The translations under genes and the position numbers were made by a program. DNA of 64,000 bases from Micromonospora_G sp044901685 (GTDB lineage: Bacteria; Actinomycetota; Actinomycetes; Mycobacteriales; Micromonosporaceae): contig NZ_JBJDPS010000004.1 of NCBI RefSeq assembly GCF_044901685.1, positions 124,001-188,000 on the forward strand, read 5' to 3'. Of the stretch, positions 24,652-32,799 are shown in pieces (position 1 is the stretch's first letter; every line of letters starts with the position of its first letter). The notes beneath the pieces are model-generated. The model was not told the origin of the DNA. It saw nothing but the letters and a program-made list of their open reading frames with translations, and did not search any database.

Positions 24652-25815
24652 GTGAGCGGCCGGTTGCGGGTCGTGATGGAGGCCGACGGCGGGGCGCGGG
24701 GCAATCCCGGCCCGGCCGGGTTCGGCGCGGTGGTCCGGGACACCGACTCCGGCGAGGTCCTGGCCGAGCGCTCCGAGTCGATCGGGGTCGCCACCAACAA
24801 CGTCGCCGAGTACCGGGGGCTGATCGCCGGCCTGGAGGCCGCGGTCGAGCTGGGGGCCGCCGAGATCGACGTACGGATGGACTCCAAGCTCGTCATCGAG
24901 CAGATGTCCGGCCGTTGGCAGATCAAGAACCACGGCCTGCGCCCGTTGGCGGCACAGGCCGCCGGGCTGGTCCGCAAGTTCGACGCGGTGCGCTACCAGT
25001 GGATCCCGCGCGAGCAGAACCGGCACGCCGACGCGCTGGCGAACGCGGCGATGGACCTGGCCGCCGGCAGGCCGGCGGTGGTCGAGGCGGGCGCGGCGGC
25101 CGGGTCGGAGCCGTCCACCCGGGCCCGTGCCCAGGAGGTGGCCGCGCAGGGCTCGACCACCCGTACCGCCTGGGAGCCGAGGCCGGCGTCGACCGCCACC
25201 CGGCTGCTGCTGGTCCGGCACGGCGAGACCGAGCGGACCGCGCAGCGGCGCTACTCGGGTCGCGGCGACGTGCCGCTCTCCGAGCGGGGCCTGGCCCAGG
25301 CCCGCGCGACGGCCGCCCGGGTGGCCCGGCTGGCACCCTCGGCGGCGGCCGTGGTCAGCTCACCGCTGTCCCGTTGTACGGCGACCGCCGAGATCATCAG
25401 CGGCCAGCTCGCCGGCAAGCCGGTGACGGTCGACCAGGACCTGATCGAGTGCGACTTCGGCGCCTGGGAGGGACAGACCTTCGCCGAGGTGCAGGCGCGC
25501 TGGCCGGGCGAGATGAACGCCTGGCTCGCCTCGCCGAGCGTCGCGCCGCCCGGTGGGGAGTCGTTCCGGGCGGTCACCACCCGGGTGCGGCGCGCGGTGG
25601 CGGCGCTGCTGGCCGCGTACCCGGGGGAGACCGTGGTGGTGGTCTCGCACGTCTCGCCGCTGAAGATCCTGCTCCGGGACGCACTCGCGGCCGGGGACGC
25701 GTTCCTGCACCGGCTCTACCTCGAACCGGCGGGGCTGTCCACGGTGGACTTCTGGCCGGACGGCGGGGTAGCGGTCCGGACCGTCAACGACACCGCGCAC
25801 CTGGCCGACCTCTGA
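24652..25815 (+). CDS. bifunctional RNase HI / histidine phosphatase
   Basis: The 387-residue protein joins two enzymes. Residues 1-135 are RNase HI (MEADGGARGNPGPAGFG, NNVAEYRGLIAGLEAA, RMDSKLVIEQM, NRHADALANAAM) with the DEDD residues in place, acting on RNA in RNA-DNA hybrids. After a variable Ala-rich linker, residues 185-385 form a phosphoglycerate-mutase-like phosphatase (LLVRHGETER, SSPLSRCTATAEI, VVVVSHVSPLK). The Mycobacterium homologue Rv2228c has RNase H and alpha-ribazole phosphatase activity, linking it to cobalamin. GTG 24652 follows GGACGGAG. Confidence 0.93.
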   Translation: MSGRLRVVMEADGGARGNPGPAGFGAVVRDTDSGEVLAERSESIGVATNNVAEYRGLIAGLEAAVELGAAEIDVRMDSKLVIEQMSGRWQIKNHGLRPLAAQAAGLVRKFDAVRYQWIPREQNRHADALANAAMDLAAGRPAVVEAGAAAGSEPSTRARAQEVAAQGSTTRTAWEPRPASTATRLLLVRHGETERTAQRRYSGRGDVPLSERGLAQARATAARVARLAPSAAAVVSSPLSRCTATAEIISGQLAGKPVTVDQDLIECDFGAWEGQTFAEVQARWPGEMNAWLASPSVAPPGGESFRAVTTRVRRAVAALLAAYPGETVVVVSHVSPLKILLRDALAAGDAFLHRLYLEPAGLSTVDFWPDGGVAVRTVNDTAHLADL

Positions 25816-25846
25816 CCCCTCGCCGCCCGGTCGGGCCGCCGGTCAG
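25812..25846. terminator. hairpin containing both convergent stop codons
   Basis: CTGACC (25812-25817) pairs with GGTCAG (25841-25846) and an inner GCCC/GGGC stem is possible. The arms contain the TGA of the RNase H gene (25813-25815) and the TCA stop of the hydrolase (25843-25845). Confidence 0.5.
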
Positions 25847-26715
25847 CGCGCGACCGGACGGGCGGTGAGGAAGTCGAGCAGCAACCGGGTGAAGCCGGGT
25901 GCGTCGTCGACCCAGGGGAAGTGTCCGGCCCGTTCCTGCACCACCAGGTCGGCCCGGCGGAAGAGGTCGGCCAGCAGCCGGGCGGCCGGCGGGGCGGGCA
26001 TCGGGTCCAGCGCACCGGCCAGCACCAGCACCGGTACGTCGAGCGCGGCGAGCCCGGCGCGGACCGCCTCGCTGTCCGGCTCGAAGCCGGCGTAGAAGCC
26101 CTCGGAGGCGGGGTGAGCGCGTTCCCAGGCGTCGGTGTCGTTGTGGGCGCGGGCGCGCTCGTCCCAGCGGCCGTAGTGCAACGGCGCGGCGGCGCGCCGG
26201 AGCGGGGCGGTCTCGGTCAGGGTCGCACCGCCCGCCATCGCCTCCGTCAGAGCGTTCCAGGCCGCCCGTGCTTCCCGGTACCACCACTCGTCGGCGCGGG
26301 CGTCGAGCGCGTCGACCAGGCCGGCGAGTTCGGTCCGGGTCGCCCAGAGCGCCGGGGTGATCAGCAGTAGCTGGTCCAGCCGGTCGGGGAAGCGGGCCGC
26401 GTAGAGCTGGGCCAGGTCGCCGCCGGCCGAGTGGCCGAGCAGGCTCATCCGGTCCAGCCCGAGGTGCGTACGGAGCGCCTCGACGTCGTCGACCAGTCGG
26501 TCGGCGCGGTAGCTCCCGGGGTCGGCCGGCACCTCGGACTCACCGGTGCCCCGGTGATCCAACATGATCAGTGTCCGGTACGCCGAGAGCCCGCCCAGAT
26601 CGTCCAGATAGGACGATGCGCGTCCGGGGCCACCTGGCAGGCAGACCAGGGGCGGCCCGGCTCCGTGCACGTGGTAGGCCAACCCGGTCGCGTCGTACGA
26701 GGGAAACCTCGGCAC
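25843..26715 (-). CDS. alpha/beta-hydrolase, proline iminopeptidase-like
   Basis: The 290-residue protein is a typical alpha/beta hydrolase: oxyanion region CLPGGPGRASSYL, then LDHRGTGES, nucleophile elbow GHSAGG, acid in LAGALDPMPA and histidine in ERAGHFPWVDD. CLPGGPG and DHRGTGES match the prolyl aminopeptidase and related esterase group; peptidase activity is not certain. The start is probably GTG 26715 (VPRFPSYD, matching homologues); a longer form from 26769 would overlap the promoter of the divergent chitinase. Confidence 0.85.
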   Translation of the reverse strand: MPRFPSYDATGLAYHVHGAGPPLVCLPGGPGRASSYLDDLGGLSAYRTLIMLDHRGTGESEVPADPGSYRADRLVDDVEALRTHLGLDRMSLLGHSAGGDLAQLYAARFPDRLDQLLLITPALWATRTELAGLVDALDARADEWWYREARAAWNALTEAMAGGATLTETAPLRRAAAPLHYGRWDERARAHNDTDAWERAHPASEGFYAGFEPDSEAVRAGLAALDVPVLVLAGALDPMPAPPAARLLADLFRRADLVVQERAGHFPWVDDAPGFTRLLLDFLTARPVAR

Positions 26716-26740
26716 CGGACCAGCATGCCAGAGAGAATGC

Positions 26741-26769
26741 TTGACCGCAGCAAGCGCTGCCCACATCAT
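26741..26769 (+). promoter_or_regulatory. candidate chitinase promoter
   Basis: TTGACC (26741-26746), 17-bp spacer and CATCAT (26764-26769). The spacer contains the small dyad GCAGC-AAGC-GCTGC (26747-26760). Confidence 0.5.
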
Positions 26770-26796
26770 CGATCTGCAAGGTTTCCTTACAGATCG
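26770..26796. promoter_or_regulatory. near-perfect dyad in the chitinase leader (operator or hairpin)
   Basis: Twelve-base arms, starting CGATCTGCAAGG and ending CCTTACAGATCG, match at 11 of 12 positions around a TTT centre. The dyad lies between the -10 element and the ribosome site of the chitinase gene. It could be a repressor site or an RNA stem. Confidence 0.6.
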
Positions 26797-26816
26797 CAGG
26801 TCCCTCAGGAGTGTGG

Positions 26817-28148
26817 ATGAACAACCGTCTCGTCCGTCGACTCGGTGTCCTGATCGCCACCGCGTCCGTACTGTTCACCGTTGCTCCGCCGACCGCCGCC
26901 AGTGCTTCCGGCGGGCGGGAGCGGGGAACGGACGGCTACTACAAGGTCGGCTACTTCACCCAGTGGGGCATCTACGGCCGGGGCTTCCCGGTCAAGAAGC
27001 TCGACACCTCCGGCGCCGCCGCCCGACTCACCCACATCAACTACGCCTTCGGCAACGTGAGCGAGGACGGCAAGTGCTTCATCGACGGCGGACCCGGCGA
27101 GGGTGACCCCTGGGCCGACTACCAGCGGCCGGTTCCCGCCGAGGAGAGTGTGGACGGGGTCGCCGACGCACCGGGACAGGCGCTCAACGGCAACTTCAAC
27201 CAGCTCGCCAAGCTCAAGGCGAAGCACCGCGACCTGCGGGTGCTGATCTCGCTCGGCGGCTGGAGCTGGTCGACGTACTTCTCCAACGCCGCCGCCACCG
27301 ACGCCTCGCGCAAGGCGTTTGTCGCCTCCTGCATCGACCTCTACCTCAAGGGCAACCTGCCGGGCACCGCCCCCGGCACCGGGGCCGGCGTCTTCGACGG
27401 CATCGACCTGGACTGGGAGTGGCCGGGCTCGCCCGGTGAGCCGGGCAACGTGATCCGCCCGGAGGACAAGCAGAACTTCACCAAGCTGCTCGCCGAGTTC
27501 CGCAAGCAGCTCGACGCGTACGGCAAGAAGACGCGTGAGCACTATGAGCTGACCGCGTTCCTGCCGGCCGCCCCGGCGACCATCGACGCCGGTTTCGAGG
27601 GCAACAAGATCTTCAAGTACCTGGACTTCGCCACCGTACAGGGCTACGACTTCCACGGCGGCTGGGACGCGCGGGCCAACCAGCAGTCCGCGCTGCGGGT
27701 GCCGGCCGGTGCCCCGGACAACCCCGACTTCTCCGTCGAGGTGGCGATCGACACCTGGCTCGACCGGGGTGCGCCGGCCCGCAAGCTGGTGCTCGGCGTC
27801 CCGTACTACGGTCGGGGCTGGACCGGGATCACCAGCGGCGGCAACGGCCTCTTCGGACCCGCCACCGGCCCGGCGCCGGCCACCTTCGAGGCCGGCTCCG
27901 AGGACTACAAGGTGCTGAAGAACCTGGTCGGCAACGGCTACACGCTCCACCGCGACCTGCGGGCCGGGCACGCCTGGCTGTTCGACGGCACCACCCTCTG
28001 GACGTACGACGACCCGGCGGTGCTGTTGCAGAAGGCGCTCTACATCCGCAAGGAGGGACTGGGCGGGGCGATGGTCTGGTCGCTCGACGGTGATGACGAC
28101 AACGCGTCACTGACCAAGGCCCTCTCGATCGGCCTCTGGACCTTCTAG
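26817..28148 (+). CDS. secreted GH18 chitinase
   Basis: The 443-residue protein has a signal peptide (MNNRLVRRLGVLIATASVLF, cleavage near AASA-SGG at about 32) and one GH18 catalytic domain. Visible are YYKVGYFTQWGIYGRGF, LISLGGWSWSTYFSNAA and the catalytic FDGIDLDWEW (DxxDxDxE, Glu near 202), then VQGYDFHGGWD and MVWSLDGDD. It should hydrolyse chitin outside the cell. No chitin-binding or fibronectin module is present, so it is a single-domain enzyme. ATG 26817 has AGGAG six bases upstream. Regulation probably acts through the dyads at 26747-26796. Confidence 0.95.
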   Translation: MNNRLVRRLGVLIATASVLFTVAPPTAASASGGRERGTDGYYKVGYFTQWGIYGRGFPVKKLDTSGAAARLTHINYAFGNVSEDGKCFIDGGPGEGDPWADYQRPVPAEESVDGVADAPGQALNGNFNQLAKLKAKHRDLRVLISLGGWSWSTYFSNAAATDASRKAFVASCIDLYLKGNLPGTAPGTGAGVFDGIDLDWEWPGSPGEPGNVIRPEDKQNFTKLLAEFRKQLDAYGKKTREHYELTAFLPAAPATIDAGFEGNKIFKYLDFATVQGYDFHGGWDARANQQSALRVPAGAPDNPDFSVEVAIDTWLDRGAPARKLVLGVPYYGRGWTGITSGGNGLFGPATGPAPATFEAGSEDYKVLKNLVGNGYTLHRDLRAGHAWLFDGTTLWTYDDPAVLLQKALYIRKEGLGGAMVWSLDGDDDNASLTKALSIGLWTF

Positions 28149-28224
28149 CCCGTCGCTCTGGCCCATCGCCGGGCCGGACCCTCCGGACCGCCCGGCACGA
28201 CACCGACAACGACCGCACGGCCCG

Positions 28225-28372
28225 ACCCGGCCGCGCGGTCGTTGTCGTCGTTGTCGTCGCGGTCGCCGTTGCCGTTGTCGTTGTCGTGGCCGTCGCGGTC
28301 GTCGCCGTCGCCGTCGCCCTGGCCGTTGCCGTTGCCGTTGCTGTTGCTGTTGCTGTTGCCGTTGCCGTGGAC
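28225..28372. repeat. low-complexity GTTGYC hexamer tract
   Basis: About 140 bp of imperfect GTTGTC, GTTGCC and GTCGCC units between the chitinase stop and the next gene. All frames give two-residue repeats (VAVAVA or NGNSN types), so long open frames here are artefacts. Confidence 0.85.
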
Positions 28373-28438
28373 CCTCACCTCGGTCGGGCGTGCCAGAATT
28401 CAGGCGGTCGCCACCGTGCCGAGGGGAGGGGTGAGTCC

Positions 28439-29059
28439 GTGATCCCCGCACCACCACCCGGTCAGGCGGCCGGGACACCCCTCTGGCAGATCGTGGTAGC
28501 GGTTCTCGGAGCGGTGGCCACTCTGATCACGGCTGTTGTCGGTGGGCTCACTCTCTTCTACCAGGTCAGGCAGGCCGAGCCGGCGCGGTCGGCGCAGACC
28601 GCGGGGCCGTCCGGCGGACCGTCCCTTGAGCCGCCCAACGGGCCGTCCGGCGGACCAGGGTGGGTCACCCCCTCGGCGGAACTCCCGGTCCGACCCGCCT
28701 ACGCCCCGGTGTGGAGCGACACCCTGCTGTTCGACAACAACGGCATCGACTTCGACGTCACCCCGCCGTCAAACGATCGTGCCGGACCGGAGATCGACAT
28801 CTACGACGGGTCGAGCAACCAACTGGTCACCTTCGGGGCGAGCAGCAAGAACGTGGCCAGGTGGTCCGGCGCCAGTGACCCGACGCCGGCCGACTGTGCC
28901 GATCTCCTCGCTCGGTACGCGGTGCGCGTCGCGACATTCGACGAGAACAGCAGCTTCTGCGTCCGTACGGGGAATGGTCGGGTCGTCCTGGTCAAGTTCC
29001 TGCGACCCAGGGACGGCGCGTGGGAGATCCACGCGACCGTGTGGAACGTACACGACTGA
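28439..29059 (+). CDS. single-pass membrane protein, unknown function
   Basis: The 206-residue protein has a short Pro-rich N-terminus, one transmembrane helix (WQIVVAVLGAVATLITAVVGG, about 17-38), a Gly/Pro/Ser linker with PSGGPS repeats, and an extracytoplasmic domain (about 95-206) with two cysteines (ADCADLL, SFCVRTG). GTG 28439 is fixed by GAGGGGAGGGG and by a stop codon following the alternative GTG at 28431. The outer domain resembles those of other actinobacterial membrane-anchored proteins, but no function is apparent. Confidence 0.8.
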   Translation: MIPAPPPGQAAGTPLWQIVVAVLGAVATLITAVVGGLTLFYQVRQAEPARSAQTAGPSGGPSLEPPNGPSGGPGWVTPSAELPVRPAYAPVWSDTLLFDNNGIDFDVTPPSNDRAGPEIDIYDGSSNQLVTFGASSKNVARWSGASDPTPADCADLLARYAVRVATFDENSSFCVRTGNGRVVLVKFLRPRDGAWEIHATVWNVHD

Positions 29060-29140
29060 GCGTGACGGACGTTCACGTCCCGGCGCTGTCCCGGTTCGGG
29101 TGTGGATAGCGGGTGGGCTGCGGGAAAGCGCTTCCGCTGG

Positions 29141-29203
29141 CCGTTCGGCCCGGTGTGCTCGCCGTTCGGCGCAGCGCGCTCGCCGTTCGGCGCACCACTC
29201 CTG
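29141..29203. repeat. three 21-bp tandem repeats
   Basis: CCGTTCGGC starts copies at 29141, 29162 and 29183. They lie between the membrane protein and DUF3311 genes, in what should be the promoter region of the transporter operon. Confidence 0.75.
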
Positions 29204-29281
29204 TTTCCGGACCGTGACCGCAGTCACAGTCCCGATAACCTCCGCCCGCGTACGAGATCACGACGCTGGCGGAGGTGTGCG

Positions 29282-29578
29282 ATGAGCGAACCAGAATCGG
29301 CCAATCCCGGTACGGCGGACCCACCGGATCCGGCCGGCACCGGCACCGCCGACGCCTCCGTCCCGACGGCCGTCGTGGAGTCGAGGGCGGGTGACCGCAG
29401 CCCGTGGAACTGGCTGCTCTTCGTCCCTATCGTGGTGCCGCTGGTCACCCTGCTGTTCAACCAGGACACGCCGAGGCTCTTCGGCTTCCCGGTCTTCTAC
29501 TGGCTACAACTTGCCTTCGTCCTGCTCGGGGTCGCCAGCACCACGCTGGTCTACCAGATGACGAAGCGGCGGGGGTGA
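29282..29578 (+). CDS. DUF3311 small subunit of the SSS transporter
   Basis: The 98-residue protein has a polar Pro/Ala/Thr N-terminus (1-40) and two transmembrane helices (WNWLLFVPIVVPLVTLLFN, and VFYWLQLAFVLLGVAS) followed by a basic tail. DUF3311 proteins are routinely encoded immediately before sodium:solute symporters and are considered accessory subunits. GGAGG at 29271-29275 sets the ATG. The next start is three bases after its stop. Confidence 0.9.
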   Translation: MSEPESANPGTADPPDPAGTGTADASVPTAVVESRAGDRSPWNWLLFVPIVVPLVTLLFNQDTPRLFGFPVFYWLQLAFVLLGVASTTLVYQMTKRRG

Positions 29579-29581
29579 ACC

Positions 29582-31240
29582 ATGTGGCGCGACCATCTCA
29601 CTGAGATCATCATCTTCACGCTGCTCTTCCTGCTGGTCAGCGTGATGGGCTTCGTGGCCGCCCGGTGGCGGGCACCCAAGGACATGGCCCACCTGGACGA
29701 GTGGGGGCTGGGCGGGCGCAGCTTCGGCGGCTGGATCACCTGGTTCCTGGTCGGCGGCGACCTCTACACCGCGTACACCTTCGTGGCCGTGCCGGCGCTG
29801 CTCTTCGGGGCCGGCGCCGCCGGGTTCTTCGCGGTGCCGTACACGGTGATCATCTATCCGTTGGTCTTCCTGCTGCTGGTCCGGCTCTGGTCGGTCTCGC
29901 ACCGGCACGGCTTTGTCACCCCGGCCGACTTCGTCCGGCAGCGGTTCGGCTCACCGACGCTCGCCCTGATCATCGCGATCACCGGCATCGCCGCCACCAT
30001 GCCCTACATCGCGCTGCAACTGGTCGGCATCGAGGCGGTGCTCAAGACCATGGGCGTGACCGGGGAGAGCACGCTCGCCCGGCACCTGCCGATCATCGTC
30101 GCGTTCGCCATCCTGGCCGCGTACACGTACCAGTCCGGGCTGCGGGCACCGGCGCTGATCGCGTTTGTCAAGGACACACTGATCTACATCGTGATCCTGG
30201 TGGCGGTCATCTACCTGCCGTACAAATTGGGGGGTTGGGGGGAGATCTTCGACGCGGCGGACGCCAAGTTCGACGCGAGCCCGGCACCCGGCGACGGCAT
30301 CCTGCTCAACCAGAACAACCAGCTCCAGTACATCACCCTGGCCCTCGGCTCCGCGCTCGCGCTCTTCCTCTATCCGCACAGCATCACCGGCGTGCTGGCC
30401 AGCAAGAACCGCGACGTGATCAAGCGGAACATGTCCGCGCTGCCGGCCTACAGCCTGCTGCTCGGGCTGATCGCGCTGCTCGGCTACATGGCCATCGCGG
30501 CCGGGGTGACGCCGCTGCCCGGCGCCACCGAGGGGAGCGTCGACAACAACACCGTCGTGCCGTTGCTCTTCGAGCAGCAGTTCCCGAGCTGGTTCGCCGG
30601 CATCGCGTTCGCGGCCATCGGCATCGGCGCCCTGGTCCCCGCCGCGATCATGTCCATCGCCGCGGCGAACCTGTTCACCCGCAACATCTACAAGGAGTAC
30701 CTGAAGCGGGATGCCAGCGCCGCCCAGGAGGCGAACGTCTCGAAGATCGCCTCGCTGGTGGTCAAGGTCGGCGCGGTCGCCTGCATCGTCTTCCTCGACC
30801 CGCAGTTCTCCATCGACCTGCAACTCATCGGTGGCGTGATCATCCTCCAGACGCTGCCCGCGGTGGCGCTGGGCCTCTACACCCGCTGGTTCCACCGGGG
30901 CGGCCTGATCGTCGGCTGGATCGCCGGCATGGGGCTGGGCATGTGGATGCTCTACCAGATCCCGAACCCGGCGACAAAGCGGGAACACTTCGGCGGCAGC
31001 GCCTTCGCGCTGGAGAAGTTCGGCTTCGACACCCCGAAGACGATCTACGTCGGCCTGGTGGCGGTCGCGGTCAACCTGCTGGTCGCGGTCATCTTCACGC
31101 TGATCCTGCGGGCGGCCAAGGTCGCCGAGGGTGAGGACGGGACCGCCCGCGACGACTACTTCGCCGACGAGGGCGATGCCCGGATCGTCCCAGCCCAACG
31201 CCGCGAGACCGAGCAGGTCCCGACCGAACCCGTCGCGTGA
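29582..31240 (+). CDS. sodium:solute symporter, monocarboxylate type (MctP-like)
   Basis: The 552-residue protein has about 13 transmembrane helices and SSS-family motifs: DEWGLGGRSFGGWITWFLVGGDLYTAYTF, VTPADFVRQRFGS, LGSALALFLYPHSITGVLAS, and AAIMSIAAANLFTRNIYKEY. It is closest in character to the MctP group that takes up pyruvate, lactate or short carboxylates with Na+ or H+; the substrate is inferred. It forms a two-gene operon with DUF3311. The stop codon is in the first of four GCGTGAA heptamers leading into the terminator palindrome. Confidence 0.92.
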   Translation: MWRDHLTEIIIFTLLFLLVSVMGFVAARWRAPKDMAHLDEWGLGGRSFGGWITWFLVGGDLYTAYTFVAVPALLFGAGAAGFFAVPYTVIIYPLVFLLLVRLWSVSHRHGFVTPADFVRQRFGSPTLALIIAITGIAATMPYIALQLVGIEAVLKTMGVTGESTLARHLPIIVAFAILAAYTYQSGLRAPALIAFVKDTLIYIVILVAVIYLPYKLGGWGEIFDAADAKFDASPAPGDGILLNQNNQLQYITLALGSALALFLYPHSITGVLASKNRDVIKRNMSALPAYSLLLGLIALLGYMAIAAGVTPLPGATEGSVDNNTVVPLLFEQQFPSWFAGIAFAAIGIGALVPAAIMSIAAANLFTRNIYKEYLKRDASAAQEANVSKIASLVVKVGAVACIVFLDPQFSIDLQLIGGVIILQTLPAVALGLYTRWFHRGGLIVGWIAGMGLGMWMLYQIPNPATKREHFGGSAFALEKFGFDTPKTIYVGLVAVAVNLLVAVIFTLILRAAKVAEGEDGTARDDYFADEGDARIVPAQRRETEQVPTEPVA

Positions 31241-31262
31241 AGCGTGAAGCGTGAAGCGTGAA
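31235..31262. repeat. four GCGTGAA heptamers at the symporter stop
   Basis: GCGTGAA is repeated four times from 31235; the first copy provides the TGA stop (31238-31240) and the last forms the base of the palindrome. Confidence 0.85.
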
Positions 31263-31316
31263 AGGAAGGGCCCCTTATTAACGCATAGCGTTAATAAGGG
31301 GCCCTTCCTTTCACGC
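31256..31316. terminator. 61-nt perfect palindrome, bidirectional terminator (element copy 3)
   Basis: Twenty-nine-base arms pair perfectly around an ATA loop. The core AAGGAAGGGCCCC recurs in the elements at 8019 and 40931. It separates convergent genes and its right end contains the stop codon of the minus-strand gene (31311-31313). Confidence 0.85.
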
Positions 31317-32288
31317 GCGGCGCTCGACCTCGGCGCGGAGTGCGGGGAAGTCGGCCCGGAAGAGCGGGGAGCTCTGCAACACTCGTACGAGCGCGCCCGC
31401 GCTGCCCGCGTCGGACCACACACAAACCGCCACCGGTACGCCGTTCAGTCGCCCGTCACCGCACCGGGCCAACCCGCCCAGCGGGCCGGGATCGGCCTCG
31501 GTGAAATTGTGGACGTCGAGTTCCTGGCTCACCCCGGAAATAAACTGCGACAGGCGACTTTCCGGGGTGCCGCTGGTCGACGCCACCGCCGTGACGATCA
31601 CGATGTCCTGGGTCGCCGCGTTCCCGTAGATGCCCCGTGCGGTGGCGGTGACCTCGGGCACCCCGGAATCGTCGGGCATGCCGGTGCCACCGGTGCTCTC
31701 GTCGCCGATCCTGGGCCGTCCGCCCAGGGTGGCGGGTGCCACGACGGTGATCGCACCACCGGCGATGGGACCGCCCGGGGTCGGCCCGGTCGGCGGGGAG
31801 CCGACCCCGCCGCCCGGCGCCGTCGACCCCGCCGACGGTACGTTCGACGGCTGACCGTTCGTCTGCTCCCCGTTCGTCTGCTCCCCGGTCGCCGGTGGTG
31901 TTGTCGCCGGGTGTGACGTGGACGGTTGCGTCGAGTGGCCGAACGCCCCGGTCACCTTCTCGGGCGCGGCCGCGTACGCCCCACCGGTCGCGGCGAGCGC
32001 CAGTGCGACCAGTGCGGCGAGGGCGATCAGGATCTTGCGAGCCGGTGACCACCGACGCGCCGGTTGCGGGATGGCCTGCTCCCGCGCCGGTGCGCCCTGC
32101 GGGAGATCAGCCGGGGGTGTGTCCTGGGGGAGATCACCTTGGGGTGTGTCCCGGGAGAAAGCAGCCTGGGGTGTGTCCTGGGGGAGATCAGCCTGGGGTG
32201 TGTCCTGGGAGAGAACAGCTTGGGGCGTCGTGCCCTGCGAAAGGTCAGCCTGGGGTGTGCCCTGGGAAGGATCAGTCGAATCCGACAT
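31311..32288 (-). CDS. single-pass membrane protein with octapeptide repeats
   Basis: The 325-residue protein begins MSDSTDPSQGTPQADL and has seven or eight cytoplasmic repeats of the type DTPQADLPQ (about 8-72), then a basic stretch, one transmembrane helix (KILIALAALVALALAATGGAYA, about 85-106), a Thr/Gly/Pro linker and an extracytoplasmic domain (about 200-325) with two cysteines near the end. ATG 32288 is preferred because GGAG lies seven bases upstream. I do not recognise the outer domain. The stop codon is inside the palindrome. Confidence 0.75.
   Translation of the reverse strand: MSDSTDPSQGTPQADLSQGTTPQAVLSQDTPQADLPQDTPQAAFSRDTPQGDLPQDTPPADLPQGAPAREQAIPQPARRWSPARKILIALAALVALALAATGGAYAAAPEKVTGAFGHSTQPSTSHPATTPPATGEQTNGEQTNGQPSNVPSAGSTAPGGGVGSPPTGPTPGGPIAGGAITVVAPATLGGRPRIGDESTGGTGMPDDSGVPEVTATARGIYGNAATQDIVIVTAVASTSGTPESRLSQFISGVSQELDVHNFTEADPGPLGGLARCGDGRLNGVPVAVCVWSDAGSAGALVRVLQSSPLFRADFPALRAEVERRA
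32095..32280. repeat. in-frame ~24-27 bp tandem repeats
   Basis: Units built on GGGAGATCAGCCTGGGGTGT are repeated about seven times with drift, coding for the Asp-Thr-Pro-Gln repeats of the minus-strand membrane protein. Confidence 0.85.
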
Positions 32289-32799
32289 CGGTAACTCCAT
32301 CTTGGTGAACGAGGTTCACCACCGTCACGGACGCCGCCCGGAATCGGTTCAGCCCCGCTCCCCGGGGTGGTGCCGATCCTGCGCCCGGGGCCGGTGTCGG
32401 CGTACGGGAGCCGCTTCGCCGGGCGTCTTGTCTGTCGTCTTTGGTGTCGCGTATCGGCGTATCCGGTTGACGGAGGTTCGGCGTGTCGGAATCGGGGACG
32501 TTTACCGGTCACTTCACCGACGGAATGAGGTCATTTCTTTCCATGCCGAACCGGACCACGTCAATCGGGAAGCGTTTGAACATGACAGTCCCCAGTGGAC
32601 GTACACAAGCCATAACCCCTGCTGGAGCAGAGCCTCCCGCCTGCCGCAAAATCCGGTCCCTCCCATGATCGTGAAGAGTTTTGCTCGCTATAGCCGGCCG
32701 AACTCTTCGTGATCATCGGAAATCCCGTGCTGTTCTTTTCCTGGCCCTCCCATTTAAGGTGTCCCTACCGAATCCGAGCGTCCTTTGGGGAGCCGCATC
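32289..32799. other. intergenic region with one palindromic element
   Basis: About 510 bp between divergent genes. GC is lower than in neighbouring genes (especially 32500-32720). A 61-codon plus-strand frame at 32483-32668 has a ribosome-site-like GGAGG but non-coding-like third positions. The only strong structure is the palindrome at 32665-32716. Confidence 0.5.
32665..32716. repeat. dispersed palindrome, second family, copy A
   Basis: ATGATCGTGAAGAGTT and AACTCTTCGTGATCAT form 16-base arms with two mismatches around a 20-nt centre. It matches 61648-61699 at 45 of 52 positions. Confidence 0.85.

Noticed and set aside
28145..28378. Minus-strand frame giving Asn-Gly/Asn-Ser repeats
   Set aside because: The product is only the translation of the hexamer tract, with no ribosome site or conserved part.
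28286..28438. Longer N-terminus of the 28439 protein with Val-Ala repeats
   Set aside because: It is the translated simple-sequence tract; a strong ribosome site fixes the start at GTG 28439.
32483..32668. 61-codon plus-strand frame in the intergenic region
   Set aside because: A GGAGG precedes it, but third positions are not GC-biased as in all other genes and the composition is random-like; the stop lies in the palindrome.
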